Shown one piece after another: positions 1 to 8,196 of a stretch of DNA of 36,071 bases. This DNA comes from Occallatibacter sp. GTDB lineage: Bacteria; Acidobacteriota; Terriglobia; Terriglobales; Acidobacteriaceae. Below the pieces are notes generated by a model that saw nothing but the letters and a program-made list of their open reading frames with translations, had not been told where the DNA came from and made no database searches. Position 1 is the stretch's first letter. Each line of letters begins with the position of its first letter. Position numbers and translations under genes: made by a program. Location of the stretch: NCBI GenBank assembly GCA_031296165.1, contig JARLGF010000131.1, positions 1 to 36,071 of the forward strand, in the 5' to 3' direction.

Positions 1-29
1 GCCAACAAAGGAGTTTTCAACCCGATGCA

Positions 30-211
30 AACCATAAAAATCTCAATATGCGGTACGATAGCCTTAAAAATCCCCCAAAAACAGCCCATAAGTCCTTTGT
101 TATCTAATTTTTGACATATAAACCCTTTAGAATCTAATTTTTACAGCTATACACTCCTCGTATCTCATTGAAAATGGAGAACATGACCAAATACATAGGG
201 GGAGGGGGGGG
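30..211 (+). repeat. Dispersed AT-rich phased repeat with G-tract, copy 1
   Basis: This is one of two related elements in the window; the other is at 7441-7626. The motif ATCTAATTTTT starts at 102 and again at 132, and a degenerate form (ATCTCATTGAA) starts at 162, so the period is exactly 30 nt. The array is followed by ATACATA and a tract of 5 G, A, 8 G at 198-211. That tract runs into a GGGGTACCCC palindrome. The first 56 nt from 91 differ from copy 2 at only about three positions. Upstream similarity is weaker but visible back to about position 30. The element ends about 200 nt before the next + strand gene. I see no open reading frame of note and no spacer diversity, so it is not a CRISPR array. 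Function is unknown. Confidence 0.8.
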
Positions 212-407
212 TACCCCATAAACCGAAAAGTCCCAGACAGGCCGCCCCCTCCTGCCAAACGGCGTCAAAAGTGTAGCCCGCCTGCTCCCCGCGATGGCCT
301 CCACACTCGTCCGCACCGCTTCGCCACCAGCCTGTGATAGCCCGTGACAGTCTGGCGACAGCCCGCTCAACTGATATTCTTGCCATGCACAGGGATGGAG
401 GTCTCGC

Positions 408-788
408 ATGGCAAAGGTCACTCTGGTTTTTGCGGTTCTTTTAGTTGCTCTTGGTCTCGCCGGCTACTTCGGCACTGGTAGTTTGCACCCAACAGCGTTG
501 ATTCCAACCTGGATCGGCCTGGCGCTGGGCGTCTTCGGCTTTCTCGCCATCAGCCCCAATGAAAGCCGCCGCAAGCTCTTCATGCATGTCAATGTAACCA
601 TTGGCCTGCTCGGCTTTCTCGGCGGCGCCATTGAAGCCTTGCGCGGCTACGCCCACGCCCGCGCTGAGGGAATCGAACCAGACCAGATAGCTCTGGCTTC
701 CAAGCTCACCTTGGCCGCCCTCATGCTCATTTACGTCAACCTCTGCGTCCGCTCGTTCATCGACGCGCGCCGTTCGGGGAAGGTCTAG
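408..788 (+). CDS. Small integral membrane protein, unknown function
   Basis: The 126-residue protein has about four hydrophobic segments (roughly residues 5-22, 31-48, 60-78 and 96-114) joined by short polar loops. The C-terminus is basic (RRSGKV). I do not recognise a family. The ATG at 408 has GGAGG at 397-401, six bases upstream, which supports this start. The stop lies three bases before the first possible start of the downstream ABC exporter, so the two are very probably co-transcribed. An accessory membrane role for the exporter is possible but is only inference from position. The region upstream carries repeat copy 1 and no other gene. Confidence 0.75.
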   Translation: MAKVTLVFAVLLVALGLAGYFGTGSLHPTALIPTWIGLALGVFGFLAISPNESRRKLFMHVNVTIGLLGFLGGAIEALRGYAHARAEGIEPDQIALASKLTLAALMLIYVNLCVRSFIDARRSGKV

Positions 789-791
789 CGC

Positions 792-2675
792 ATGGGCACA
801 ATGCGAGGCGGAGGAATGGCCATGCGCGCCGAGCGTTCCCCCCGGCACGGCAGCGCGCGCGCCGGTCAGCCAGACCTTCCCAAAAAGAAGCCAGATCTCA
901 AAAAGCTTTGGCCACAAATTCGCGCCCTGGTCGCGCCGCGCATGGGCCTGTTGCTCGCCGGCATGGGACTGATGGTCGTCAACCGCCTGGCCGGGCTGGT
1001 GTTACCCTTCATGTCCAAGCCGCTGCTGGACAAGGTTCTTTCCACGGATCATCCGCATCCTGAGATGCTGCCCCGCATCATCGCCCTGGTCTTCTCGGCA
1101 ATGGTCGTGCAGGCCATTACTTCGTTTTCGCTCACACAACTGCTCTCCAAGGCGGGCCAGCGGCTGATTGCCGAAATGCGCCGCCAGGTGCAGCGGCATA
1201 TCGGCCTGCTTTCCGTCTCCTACTACGACGAGAATCGTACCGGCACCCTGGTTGCGCGCATCATGACGGACGTCGAGGGCGTACGCAATCTGGTCGGAAC
1301 TGGCCTGGTGGACTTTGTTGGTGGCTTGCTGACCGCCGCGCTGGCTTTTGTTTACCTGCTGCACCGCAGCGTTACCGTCACGCTCACGGTCTTCTCCGTG
1401 GTGGCCGCGTTCGTATTCATCCTGCAATATGCCTTCAGGGTCATTCGCCCCATCTTCCGTGAACGGGCCAAGATCAACGCCGAGGTCACAGGCCGGCTGA
1501 CTGAGTCGCTGGGGGGCGTACGCGTCATCAAGGGCTATCACGCCGAGGAGCGCGAGTCGGGAGTCTTTGCACTCGGTGTGGAGCGCCTGCTGGCCAACGT
1601 CATGAAGTCTCTCACCATGACCAGTGTGCTCGGCTCAGCCTCAACCACTGTGCTGGGGCTGGTCTCTGCGCTGGTGATGTGGATGGGCGGCCACAGCGTG
1701 CTCAATCACACCTGGAGCGTCGGCGACTACTTTGCTTACAACATGTTTCTCGCCTTCATGATCGCGCCCGTCTTCCAGATCGTGAACATTGGCACGCAGT
1801 TGACTGAGGCCTTTGCCGGCCTTGACCGCACCAACGAGATCATGTCGGAACTGGAGGAGAACCAGACCCCGGGCCGTACCATCAAAATGCCGCCCATCCA
1901 TGGCACGGTCCGCTTTGAAAATGTCGAGTTCTCCTATACTCCTGAAAAGCCCGTTCTCCATGGCATCACGTTTGAGGCCTCTCCTGGAACCGTAACCGCG
2001 CTCGTAGGCTCGTCTGGCTCGGGCAAGTCCACCATCATCAGCCTGCTTTGCGCCTTCCACAACCCGTCCAAAGGGGCAGTCCTGGTGGATGACATTGACT
2101 TGGCCGCGGTGGATTTAAATACCTTTCGCTCGCAGTTGGGCGTGGTGCTGCAAGACTCGTTCCTTTTCGATGGCACCATTCGCGAGAACATCCTGTTTTC
2201 ACGTCCCGATGCCACCGAGGAGCAGTTCCTCTTTGCCTGCCGCACCGCCCGCGTAGACGAGTTTGCCGAGCGTTTTCCAGACGCCTACGACACCATCGTC
2301 GGCGAACGCGGTGTTAAGCTTTCCGGCGGTCAGCGCCAGAGGCTTTCCATAGCCCGCGCCTTGCTGGCGGAGCCGCGCATCCTCATCCTCGACGAAGCCA
2401 CCAGTTCGCTCGACTCCGAATCTGAAGCCATGATTCAGGCCGGGCTGAATCAGCTCATGCAGGGCCGCACCACCTTCGTGATCGCTCACCGGCTCTCCAC
2501 CATTCGCCGCGCCGACCAGATCTTGGTAGTCGAGCAGGGAAGTATCGTCGAGCGCGGAAGCCATGCCGAGCTATTCGCAATGCATGGCCGCTATTACGAC
2601 CTCTATACCCGCCAGCACGGCCTTGAAGAAAATCTCTTTCTCGCGCCCGGCGAAGGCGATGTGGTGCCGTCCTAA
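792..2675 (+). CDS. ABC exporter, fused permease-ATPase (MsbA/lipid exporter-like)
   Basis: This is a half-transporter of 627 residues that would act as an inner-membrane homodimer and use ATP to export a lipid, peptide or drug. A six-helix exporter transmembrane domain spans roughly residues 50-345 and is followed by a nucleotide-binding domain. That domain has Walker A GSSGSGKS (406-413), signature LSGGQ (510-514), Walker B ILILDE (about 530-535) with the catalytic Glu, and the H-loop in IAHRLS (His566). Start choice is uncertain. ATG 792 has AAGG-type spacing inside the previous gene, while ATG 822 has GGAGG at 810-814 seven bases away and would remove ten residues. The basic N-terminal tail before the first helix is unusually long. 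MsbA-like lipid A export is plausible but substrate cannot be read from sequence. Confidence 0.92.
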   Translation: MGTMRGGGMAMRAERSPRHGSARAGQPDLPKKKPDLKKLWPQIRALVAPRMGLLLAGMGLMVVNRLAGLVLPFMSKPLLDKVLSTDHPHPEMLPRIIALVFSAMVVQAITSFSLTQLLSKAGQRLIAEMRRQVQRHIGLLSVSYYDENRTGTLVARIMTDVEGVRNLVGTGLVDFVGGLLTAALAFVYLLHRSVTVTLTVFSVVAAFVFILQYAFRVIRPIFRERAKINAEVTGRLTESLGGVRVIKGYHAEERESGVFALGVERLLANVMKSLTMTSVLGSASTTVLGLVSALVMWMGGHSVLNHTWSVGDYFAYNMFLAFMIAPVFQIVNIGTQLTEAFAGLDRTNEIMSELEENQTPGRTIKMPPIHGTVRFENVEFSYTPEKPVLHGITFEASPGTVTALVGSSGSGKSTIISLLCAFHNPSKGAVLVDDIDLAAVDLNTFRSQLGVVLQDSFLFDGTIRENILFSRPDATEEQFLFACRTARVDEFAERFPDAYDTIVGERGVKLSGGQRQRLSIARALLAEPRILILDEATSSLDSESEAMIQAGLNQLMQGRTTFVIAHRLSTIRRADQILVVEQGSIVERGSHAELFAMHGRYYDLYTRQHGLEENLFLAPGEGDVVPS

Positions 2676-2688
2676 GCTGCAATACAAA

Positions 2689-2734
2689 GCAATGTGCCGC
2701 TGGCCATAGAAGCAGGGAAGCGGCATTGCTCTTT
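2689..2734 (+). terminator. Candidate terminator after the ABC exporter
   Basis: The arms 2689-2701 (GCAATGTGCCGCT) and 2719-2729 (AGCGGCATTGC) pair with a two-base bulge and are followed by TCTTT. The U-run is short, so this is a moderate call. The rest of the 2676-2909 gap shows nothing clear. Confidence 0.4.
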
Positions 2735-2909
2735 GGCATCCGCATCGCTTACGCCGTAAGAGTGCTACTCCTCTGTCTTGCAATCTCCATCTGTGACAAA
2801 AATCTGCCCGTTTGCGTCTCATACATAGAACTCCCGTATCAGTACTTGACACGATGATTCCCACATTGCAAACTGATATTGGCTTCATTTCGTGGAACAA
2901 AGGACCATA

Positions 2910-3722
2910 ATGCGAGATACTGCCCCACAAGGCACCTACAAAGTTCAGGCATTGGATCGGGCATTTGCTGTTCTGGATTTGCTCGCTGAGAGCGACGCCC
3001 CCCTCGGATTAGCTCAGGTTGCATCTTCTCTTCAACTGCACAAAAGCACCGCACACAGGTTTCTTATGGTTCTGGAACACCACCGCATGGTGGAGAGAAC
3101 CAACAACGGAAAGTTTCGTCTGGGCCTTAGATTGTTCGACTTCGGCAATCGCGCCATCGAGCAGTATGATCTGCGCGACCGCGCCCAGCCGCATCTGCGC
3201 CGCCTGGTTGCAGAGACTGAGGAGACAGCGCACCTCTGTGTTCTTGAAGCTGCGCGCGTCATCTACATCGACAAGATCGAGCCCACCCGCTCCGTGCGCA
3301 TGATTACCCGCATCGGGGCCAGCAACCCGGTCCACTGTACTTCGGTGGGGAAGGCTATTCTGGCGTTCCTGCCCGAGGATCGTGTAGCCGATATTTTAAG
3401 CCGCGTCCGCTTCGAGCGTTTCACTCATCGCACCATTGTCACTCCAGAAGCATTGCGCGCCGAAATAGAGAAAACGCGCCGCCGCGGCTACGCGGTGGAC
3501 GACGAAGAGTTTGAAGAGGGGTTGCGCTGCATCGCCGTGCCGCTCCTCGATGCTCAGCGCCAGCCGATTGCTGCGGTGAGCATCTCCGGGCCCTCGTTCC
3601 GCGTAACTGCACAGAAACTGCCCTCCATCGCCAACCATCTGCTCCAGTGCGTCCGTGGCATCTCGGTAGATATGGGCTACATCTCCACCGGTCGCGCCAA
3701 TCGCGTCGCTTGGTCGGCATAA
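2910..3722 (+). CDS. IclR-family transcriptional regulator
   Basis: The protein has an N-terminal winged helix-turn-helix (about residues 10-65, with LAQVASSLQLHKSTAHRFL as recognition region) and a C-terminal IclR effector-binding GAF-like domain (about 80-255). The effector domain carries the typical GASNPVHCTSVGKAILA and a late RCIAVPL segment. IclR proteins bind operators as dimers or tetramers and respond to small carbon metabolites. A GTG at 2892 would add six residues, but ATG 2910 is preceded by AAAGGA at about 2899-2904, so I prefer it (270 residues). The gene stands alone: the gene before is an ABC exporter and the next gene is convergent. Nothing nearby identifies its target or effector. 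Confidence 0.9.
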   Translation: MRDTAPQGTYKVQALDRAFAVLDLLAESDAPLGLAQVASSLQLHKSTAHRFLMVLEHHRMVERTNNGKFRLGLRLFDFGNRAIEQYDLRDRAQPHLRRLVAETEETAHLCVLEAARVIYIDKIEPTRSVRMITRIGASNPVHCTSVGKAILAFLPEDRVADILSRVRFERFTHRTIVTPEALRAEIEKTRRRGYAVDDEEFEEGLRCIAVPLLDAQRQPIAAVSISGPSFRVTAQKLPSIANHLLQCVRGISVDMGYISTGRANRVAWSA

Positions 3723-3736
3723 CCTATCCGGGTACT

Positions 3737-3776
3737 CTCATGCAGGTCGTCAAGCAGGATCGACAACTTGCATGAG
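3737..3776. other. Palindromic hairpin between convergent genes
   Basis: CTCATGCAGGT at 3737-3747 pairs with ACTTGCATGAG at 3766-3776, with 11 pairs including one G-U, and there is a further GTCG/CGAC inside. It sits 15 bases after the IclR stop. No T-run follows on either strand, so it is not a standard intrinsic terminator. It could stabilise mRNA ends or be a weak bidirectional terminator. The rest of 3777-4015 is AT-rich with no visible gene. Confidence 0.5.
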
Positions 3777-4015
3777 GGATCCACACCGCAAAAATAGCAC
3801 ACCAAAAACGTATTAGCTCTTTAAAATGTGCCACTTATAAAGGCAATCGGATACAGGTTCACGGTATTCGAGCGTCTTATATCCAGTCGTAATTTAATCA
3901 TTCGCAATATCATCAATGTCCGATAACGTATATTCTGTATAGTGAACCAGCGCATACTAATCTAAACTGCCTGCTACGCCCTTCTGGACTGAATCTCTTC
4001 CCTCATCCAAACCTG

Positions 4016-4504
4016 CTACATCTTGTAGCGGCCCAAATCCTCGTCGTTCAAGCCTTCCAGCCATCCGCGCAACTGCTCGGTCGTAGGGCCCTCGGCCGGA
4101 CCTGTCGTATTCAATTTGGAACTCTGCATCACGTGCTCGGAGACATAGATCGGGCAATCCGAACGTAAAGCCAGTGCGATGGCGTCCGAGGGTCTGGCAT
4201 CGATCATCAAGGGCTCGTCTCCTTGTCTGAGCCACAATACGGCCAAAAATGTATCGTCTTTAAGTTCTGTAATCACTACGCGTTCCAGCCGAGCGTTCAA
4301 GTGTCTGATAAGGTTTCGCGCCAGATCGTGGGTCATCGGCCGTGGCGCCGCCACCTTCTCAATCTCGATGGCAATGGCGTTGGCCTCAAAGATACCCACC
4401 CAGATCGGCATCACCATCTCTGAAGCAACGTCCTTGAGCACTACGATAGGCATATTGGTGGCGGGGTCCATCATGAGCCCCCGTATCCTGACCTCGATAT
4501 CCAT
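4016..4504 (-). CDS. Bifunctional nuclease family protein (DUF151)
   Basis: The 162-residue protein matches the DUF151/BFN family along its first 130 residues. Visible features are the opening MDIEVRIRGLMMDPATNMPI, the VMPIWVGIFEANAIAIEIE segment (31-49) and the hallmark RPSDAIALALR (104-114). Members have been reported to have DNase/RNase activity in plants, but bacterial roles are poorly defined. The start is well supported by GGAAGGG six bases upstream. It lies 38 bases downstream of miaB on the same strand, so the two may be co-transcribed. The last 35 residues are a less conserved tail. Confidence 0.9.
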   Translation of the reverse strand: MDIEVRIRGLMMDPATNMPIVVLKDVASEMVMPIWVGIFEANAIAIEIEKVAAPRPMTHDLARNLIRHLNARLERVVITELKDDTFLAVLWLRQGDEPLMIDARPSDAIALALRSDCPIYVSEHVMQSSKLNTTGPAEGPTTEQLRGWLEGLNDEDLGRYKM

Positions 4505-4542
4505 GGCTCGCCCTTCCCTGAACTCTTCTATGCCAACTTATT

Positions 4543-5862
4543 CTAGACGCTTTCCCCCGTCAGACTGTTTGGGTGCGTCCCCGTGATTTTCACCTGCATA
4601 TAACTGCCCGGTGCCGGCGCAATGGCCTGGCCGCATGTAAAGTTGACCGGCTTATTCTGGCTGCTGCGGCCAATGATCTGCCCTCGTGCCGGATTATGTG
4701 CCTCAACCATCACTTCCATAACCTGTCCTAAATGCTTGGAATAATTGATTCTTTGAATTTCCCGTTGGCGGTCAAGCAAAACTTGAAGGCGGGCAGATTT
4801 CTCCGCTTCGCTAATTGAATCGATCATGGTAAGAGCGGGCGTATTCGGTCGCCCTGAGTATTTAAAGCCATAGACGCAATCGAATTCGACCTGGGCAAGC
4901 AAATCCATGGTTTGGATAAAGTCGTCCGGCGTCTCTCCCGGAAACCCCACAATGATGTCGGTTGAGAGCGAGATCGGCCGGCGGGCAGCCTTGATCCAGC
5001 TAATCCGCTCCAGGTACCACTCAGGGGTGTACTCCCGAGCCATGAGCTTAAGTACTCGAGCGGAACCCGATTGCACCGGCAGATGCACATGGTCGCAGAG
5101 CGTAGGAACCTGATCGATCACCTCGACAATGTCGCGGGTAAAGTCGCGCGGATGGCTGGTGGTAAAACGCACGCGGCGGATGCCGCCCACCTCTCCCACA
5201 GCTGCCAGCAACTCCGCGAAGCTGCGCTTCCCTTCCGGGTCGCGATAGCTGTTCACGTTCTGGCCCAGCAGTTGAATCTCGGTGTAGCCCTGGTCGGCAA
5301 TACGCTGCGCCTCGGCCAGCACCGACGTAGAAGTCCGGCTGCGCTCCTTGCCGCGCGTGTATGGCACCACGCAATAGGCGCAAAACTTGTCGCAACCTTC
5401 AATGATGGTGATGTAGCCGCGGTAAGGGTTCTGGCGCGAGGTGAACTCCGTCTCGAAGGTCTCTTCCGTCTGACGGTCGTCAAGGCCGGTAATGCGCGTT
5501 TCGCCTGCTTCCAGCCGGACAAGCATCTCGGGCAGTTTTCGGTAGGAGGCAGATCCTGAAACCAGCGACACATACGGTGCCCGCTCAAAGATCTTTTCGC
5601 CCTCCTGCTGCGCCACGCACCCCAGCACGGCAAAGCGCTTGCCGGCTTTGTACAGCTTTTTATGGTCGTTGAGGCGGTTGAAAACCTTTTGCTCGGCTTT
5701 GTCGCGGATTGAACAGGTGTTGTAGAGGATCAGGCCGGCATCTTCTTCCAACTCCACCTGCCGGTAGCCCTCGTGCTGCAGGGTGCCAATCACCTTTTCC
5801 GAGTCATGGGCATTCATCTGGCAGCCGAAGGTCTCAAGATAGAAGGTTTTGTCGGTCGCCAT
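4543..5862 (-). CDS. miaB: tRNA-2-methylthio-N6-dimethylallyladenosine synthase MiaB
   Basis: MiaB is a radical-SAM methylthiotransferase that adds a methylthio group to i6A37 of tRNAs reading UNN codons. The 439-residue protein has all three domains. The UPF0004 N-terminus has cluster cysteines C14, C50 and C82. The radical-SAM core has CDKFCAYC (C157, C161, C164). The C-terminal TRAM domain lies near 375-435. Length is normal for the family. The RNA-modifying relative RimO is less likely, because the opening FYLETFGCQMNAHDSEK is MiaB-like. The start at 5862 has a GGGGG tract just upstream. The DUF151 gene follows on the same strand. Confidence 0.95.
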   Translation of the reverse strand: MATDKTFYLETFGCQMNAHDSEKVIGTLQHEGYRQVELEEDAGLILYNTCSIRDKAEQKVFNRLNDHKKLYKAGKRFAVLGCVAQQEGEKIFERAPYVSLVSGSASYRKLPEMLVRLEAGETRITGLDDRQTEETFETEFTSRQNPYRGYITIIEGCDKFCAYCVVPYTRGKERSRTSTSVLAEAQRIADQGYTEIQLLGQNVNSYRDPEGKRSFAELLAAVGEVGGIRRVRFTTSHPRDFTRDIVEVIDQVPTLCDHVHLPVQSGSARVLKLMAREYTPEWYLERISWIKAARRPISLSTDIIVGFPGETPDDFIQTMDLLAQVEFDCVYGFKYSGRPNTPALTMIDSISEAEKSARLQVLLDRQREIQRINYSKHLGQVMEVMVEAHNPARGQIIGRSSQNKPVNFTCGQAIAPAPGSYMQVKITGTHPNSLTGESV

Positions 5863-5936
5863 ACCCCCAAGTATATCGTGATTCGCATCACACCGGTTGC
5901 TGCCTTTCCAGGCTGACGCCCGCGCGTGCCCAGAAT

Positions 5937-6317
5937 TCAGCGCAACCCGGTGTGCAGGTAAGCCAGCAGCGCCGCCATCTGTTCCTCGGTAAATCGTCCC
6001 GTGAACGCCGGCATCATCCCTTTGCCGCCCAGAACCACGCGCCGGATTTGCTCATCGTTGGCTGGGGTGCCACTCGGCAGCGTTGCACGCCTGAAGAGGC
6101 CGCGCAGGTCTGGAGGTACCTTCTTCAGCGCCAGGTCGTTCTCTTCGTGGCAATGAGCGCAGCGAACCTGGTAGAGGTGCTTCCCTGCCGCCTCTTGCCC
6201 AGTGAGCGCCGGCTGCGTGTGACAGCCTGCAAGTCCCACGCCCAGGCCGATCATCATTCCCGCACAAAGGCCAGCCCACCTGCTCCCATGCATCACAAAT
6301 TGAAGAACTCTACGCAT
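5937..6317 (-). CDS. Lipoprotein-like class I cytochrome c
   Basis: This is a monoheme c-type cytochrome of 126 residues. The heme-attachment motif CAHCH is at 53-57 and the likely axial methionine is in GKGMMPAF (about Met102). The N-terminus is a signal sequence ending in a lipobox (LAGC, Cys32), so the protein is probably anchored on the periplasmic side. A TTG at 6332 could add five residues. I chose ATG 6317, which overlaps the SOD stop by eight bases and has AGAAG upstream, which suggests translational coupling. The neighbour is an exported superoxide dismutase. A role in periplasmic electron transfer is certain in outline, but partners are unknown. Confidence 0.88.
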   Translation of the reverse strand: MRRVLQFVMHGSRWAGLCAGMMIGLGVGLAGCHTQPALTGQEAAGKHLYQVRCAHCHEENDLALKKVPPDLRGLFRRATLPSGTPANDEQIRRVVLGGKGMMPAFTGRFTEEQMAALLAYLHTGLR

Positions 6318-7056
6318 TCGTCTTCTGGGCAAACAGGTTGCTTACATAATCCCAATTAACCACATGGAAATACGCTTTCACGTATTCGGGACGCCGGTTT
6401 TGGTACTTCAGATAATAGGCGTGCTCCCAAACATCCACGGCCAGCACCGGCTTGTGGCCCAGAGTCAGCGGGCTGTCCTGGTTAGGCGTGGTTGAAACGT
6501 CCACTGTACCGTCTGGCAACTTCACCAACCAGGCCCAGCCGCTGCCAAAAACCCCCAGGGCAGCCGCGGTCAGTTTGTCCTGGAAGGCAGAGTACGAGCC
6601 GAACCTGGCGTCGATTGCCTTGGCCAGTTCGCCGGTTGGCGCTGCTCCGCCTTTGCCCAGCGTCGTCCACCAGAAGGAGTGGTTGGCATGGCCGCCGCCC
6701 TGATTGCGCACTGCTGTGCGGGCAGGCTCGGACCAGGTGCTCAGGTTAGTAACCAGTTCCTCCACAGTCTTGCCGGCCAGTTCGGGATGTGCGGCAACCG
6801 CAATGTTGAGGTTGTTCACGTATGCCTGGTGGTGCTTGTCGTGATGCAGGTGCATAGTCTCAGCGTCGAAGCTGGGTTCAAGCGCGTCGTAGGCATAGGG
6901 CAAAGCAGGCAAAGTGAAAGGCCCGGTAGGTGGCGGTGGCGCGGCAGCAGCCTGGCCGGCAGCAGATCCCGTGGCACGTAGGTTGTCTGTGAGAAGAACG
7001 GCGCTAGCCAAAGCACCCATCTGCAGGATCGCAGTTCTACGATTGACCAATGACAT
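6310..7056 (-). CDS. sodA: Exported superoxide dismutase, Mn-type
   Basis: The enzyme converts superoxide to oxygen and hydrogen peroxide. Metal ligands are visible by comparison with E. coli MnSOD: His71 (in HHDKHH), His126 (in [10 protein letters not shown]), Asp208 and His212 (in DVWEHAYY). Gln193 in PNQDSPL and the GG preceding HANH point to the manganese rather than iron subgroup. Unlike cytosolic SODs there is a leader of about 45 residues with twin arginines (NRRTAIL), a hydrophobic stretch and an Ala/Pro-rich linker, so Tat export to the periplasm is likely. The start has GGAGG about eight bases upstream. The downstream cytochrome c overlaps its stop codon, so they form one operon. 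Confidence 0.93.
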   Translation of the reverse strand: MSLVNRRTAILQMGALASAVLLTDNLRATGSAAGQAAAAPPPPTGPFTLPALPYAYDALEPSFDAETMHLHHDKHHQAYVNNLNIAVAAHPELAGKTVEELVTNLSTWSEPARTAVRNQGGGHANHSFWWTTLGKGGAAPTGELAKAIDARFGSYSAFQDKLTAAALGVFGSGWAWLVKLPDGTVDVSTTPNQDSPLTLGHKPVLAVDVWEHAYYLKYQNRRPEYVKAYFHVVNWDYVSNLFAQKTNA

Positions 7057-7117
7057 GGAATTAGTCCTCCGGGAGTTTCTGCTTCAAGAGCCTGAGACGG
7101 CGAGTCTGCCGCCAGTA

Positions 7118-7145
7118 GCACGAGAATATGATTCTGCTCTCGTGC
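7118..7145 (-). promoter_or_regulatory. Inverted repeat upstream of the SOD gene
   Basis: GCACGAGA at 7118-7125 and TCTCGTGC at 7138-7145 form a perfect 8-bp dyad, with AGAAT/ATTCT nested inside. It lies about 60-90 bases upstream of the SOD start codon. It could be an operator or a leader hairpin; no known regulator motif was recognised. The rest of 7146-7440 shows no gene or clear signal. Confidence 0.3.
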
Positions 7146-7440
7146 AGGAAGATTCCAAACCTGGAAGAAGTCTCCTTGATCCTTGCCGGTACGATGAATT
7201 CAGCCCACCTAGCCAGGAGACTCAGTAGGCACAGCTCTGACTTTCAACGGAGCAAGGAAGAATCGGGAATCTTCCCAACCTTATGCAGATAATTACCCTC
7301 TCTTGGCGCACAATCTTTTCAGGGTGATTCTTATTGAAACCCAGGGATCGAATTCTGCAGGGAGCTGGGGTGCCCCTGGTCTTAGCCGTTTTTTCCGGCC
7401 CCGAAGGACATGCATCTGAAGGCCTTCTCAACCTGGAGCG

Positions 7441-7626
7441 AACGGTAAAAATACTGCATTATGGTACTGTAATGTCAAAAAAAGCCTAAAAATGCATGTA
7501 AGTCTTTTGTTATCTAATTTTTGACATGTAACCCCTTTAGAATCTAATTTTTACAGCGGCACCGTATGCCTATCTCGTTGAAACTGGAGAACTTGATTAA
7601 ATACATAGGGGGAGGGGGGGGAGGGG
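7441..7626 (+). repeat. Dispersed AT-rich phased repeat with G-tract, copy 2
   Basis: This is the second copy of the element at 30-211, in the same orientation. ATCTAATTTTT starts at 7512 and 7542, with a degenerate ATCTCGTTGAA at 7572, again exactly 30 nt apart. The terminal tract at 7608-7626 is 5 G, A, 8 G, A, 4 G, longer than in copy 1. The copy ends about 100 nt before the start of the thioesterase gene. The offset between copies is constant (7410-7411) apart from one single-base indel. Confidence 0.8.
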
Positions 7627-7724
7627 TAATCAAATAATCAACAGACCGTTTCCCGTGCAACCTGAACGACCTGTTCTAGCCGTTGCAGAAATGGCGGCTC
7701 TACGTAACCATAAAATGGAGGGAT

Positions 7725-8156
7725 ATGGCAGAAACCACAGAGAACCTTACGCCCCTGCCGCACGCGGCACAGAACCACTGTTTTGGCTGCGGACAGGATA
7801 ACCCCACCGGCCTGCGCCTCGAGTTTCTGCTCGCCGCAGACCATTCAGTCGTCTGCCTGACCGCAATTCCTCCCGCCTTCGAGGGTCCGCCCGGATACCT
7901 GCATGGCGGCATCATCGCCACTCTGCTCGACGAAACCATGAGCAAAGCGGTCCGCTCCCTAGGCCTCACGGCCATGACCCGCCAGATGGAGATTGACTAC
8001 CTCCGCCCCGTCCCCTCCTCTGCTTCCATCCGCATTGAAGGCCGTATCGTCCGCAGTGACGGCCGCAAGCACTGGACTGAAGCAAAAATCTGCAACAGCA
8101 AAGGCTCGGTTCTGGCCCGGAGCAAGGGTTTGTTCATCCAGGTTCACGCCCGGTAA
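7725..8156 (+). CDS. PaaI-type hotdog-fold thioesterase
   Basis: The protein belongs to the 4HBT/PaaI hotdog superfamily of acyl-CoA thioesterases. Visible are the CFGCGQDNPTGLRL lead-in (19-32), common in this subgroup, and the helix motif LHGGIIATLLDETMSKAV (59-76), which carries the usual Gly-Gly and acidic catalytic residue. The rest is compatible with a five-strand sheet. A TTG at 7683 would extend the frame, but ATG 7725 is preceded by GGAGGG at 7717-7722 and starts a natural N-terminus, giving 143 residues. The substrate cannot be predicted. It stands alone, convergent with flgE. Confidence 0.88.
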   Translation: MAETTENLTPLPHAAQNHCFGCGQDNPTGLRLEFLLAADHSVVCLTAIPPAFEGPPGYLHGGIIATLLDETMSKAVRSLGLTAMTRQMEIDYLRPVPSSASIRIEGRIVRSDGRKHWTEAKICNSKGSVLARSKGLFIQVHAR

Positions 8157-8162
8157 CGTACA

Positions 8163-8196
8163 TTTGGGGCGGCCTTCCGACCGCCCCAAACTTCTT
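8163..8196. terminator. Hairpin terminator between convergent thioesterase and flgE
   Basis: TTTGGGGCGG at 8163-8172 pairs perfectly with CCGCCCCAAA at 8181-8190 around an 8-base loop, followed by CTTCTT on the + strand. It lies 7 bases after the thioesterase stop and directly downstream of the flgE stop on the other strand, so it probably ends transcription from both sides. Confidence 0.7.

Noticed and set aside
91..180. Phased repeats as a CRISPR array
   Set aside because: Units are directly adjacent with degenerate sequence and no spacers, and no cas genes are present.
134..421. - strand frame of 95 residues in the left intergenic region
   Set aside because: It crosses the G-tract and repeat, giving a Pro run, and has no family match or start signal.
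2846..2880. TTGACA followed by GATATT as a promoter for the IclR gene
   Set aside because: TTGACA at 2846-2851 is perfect, but the only good -10-like hexamer is 23 bases away; at 17 bases the match (CAAACT) is poor.
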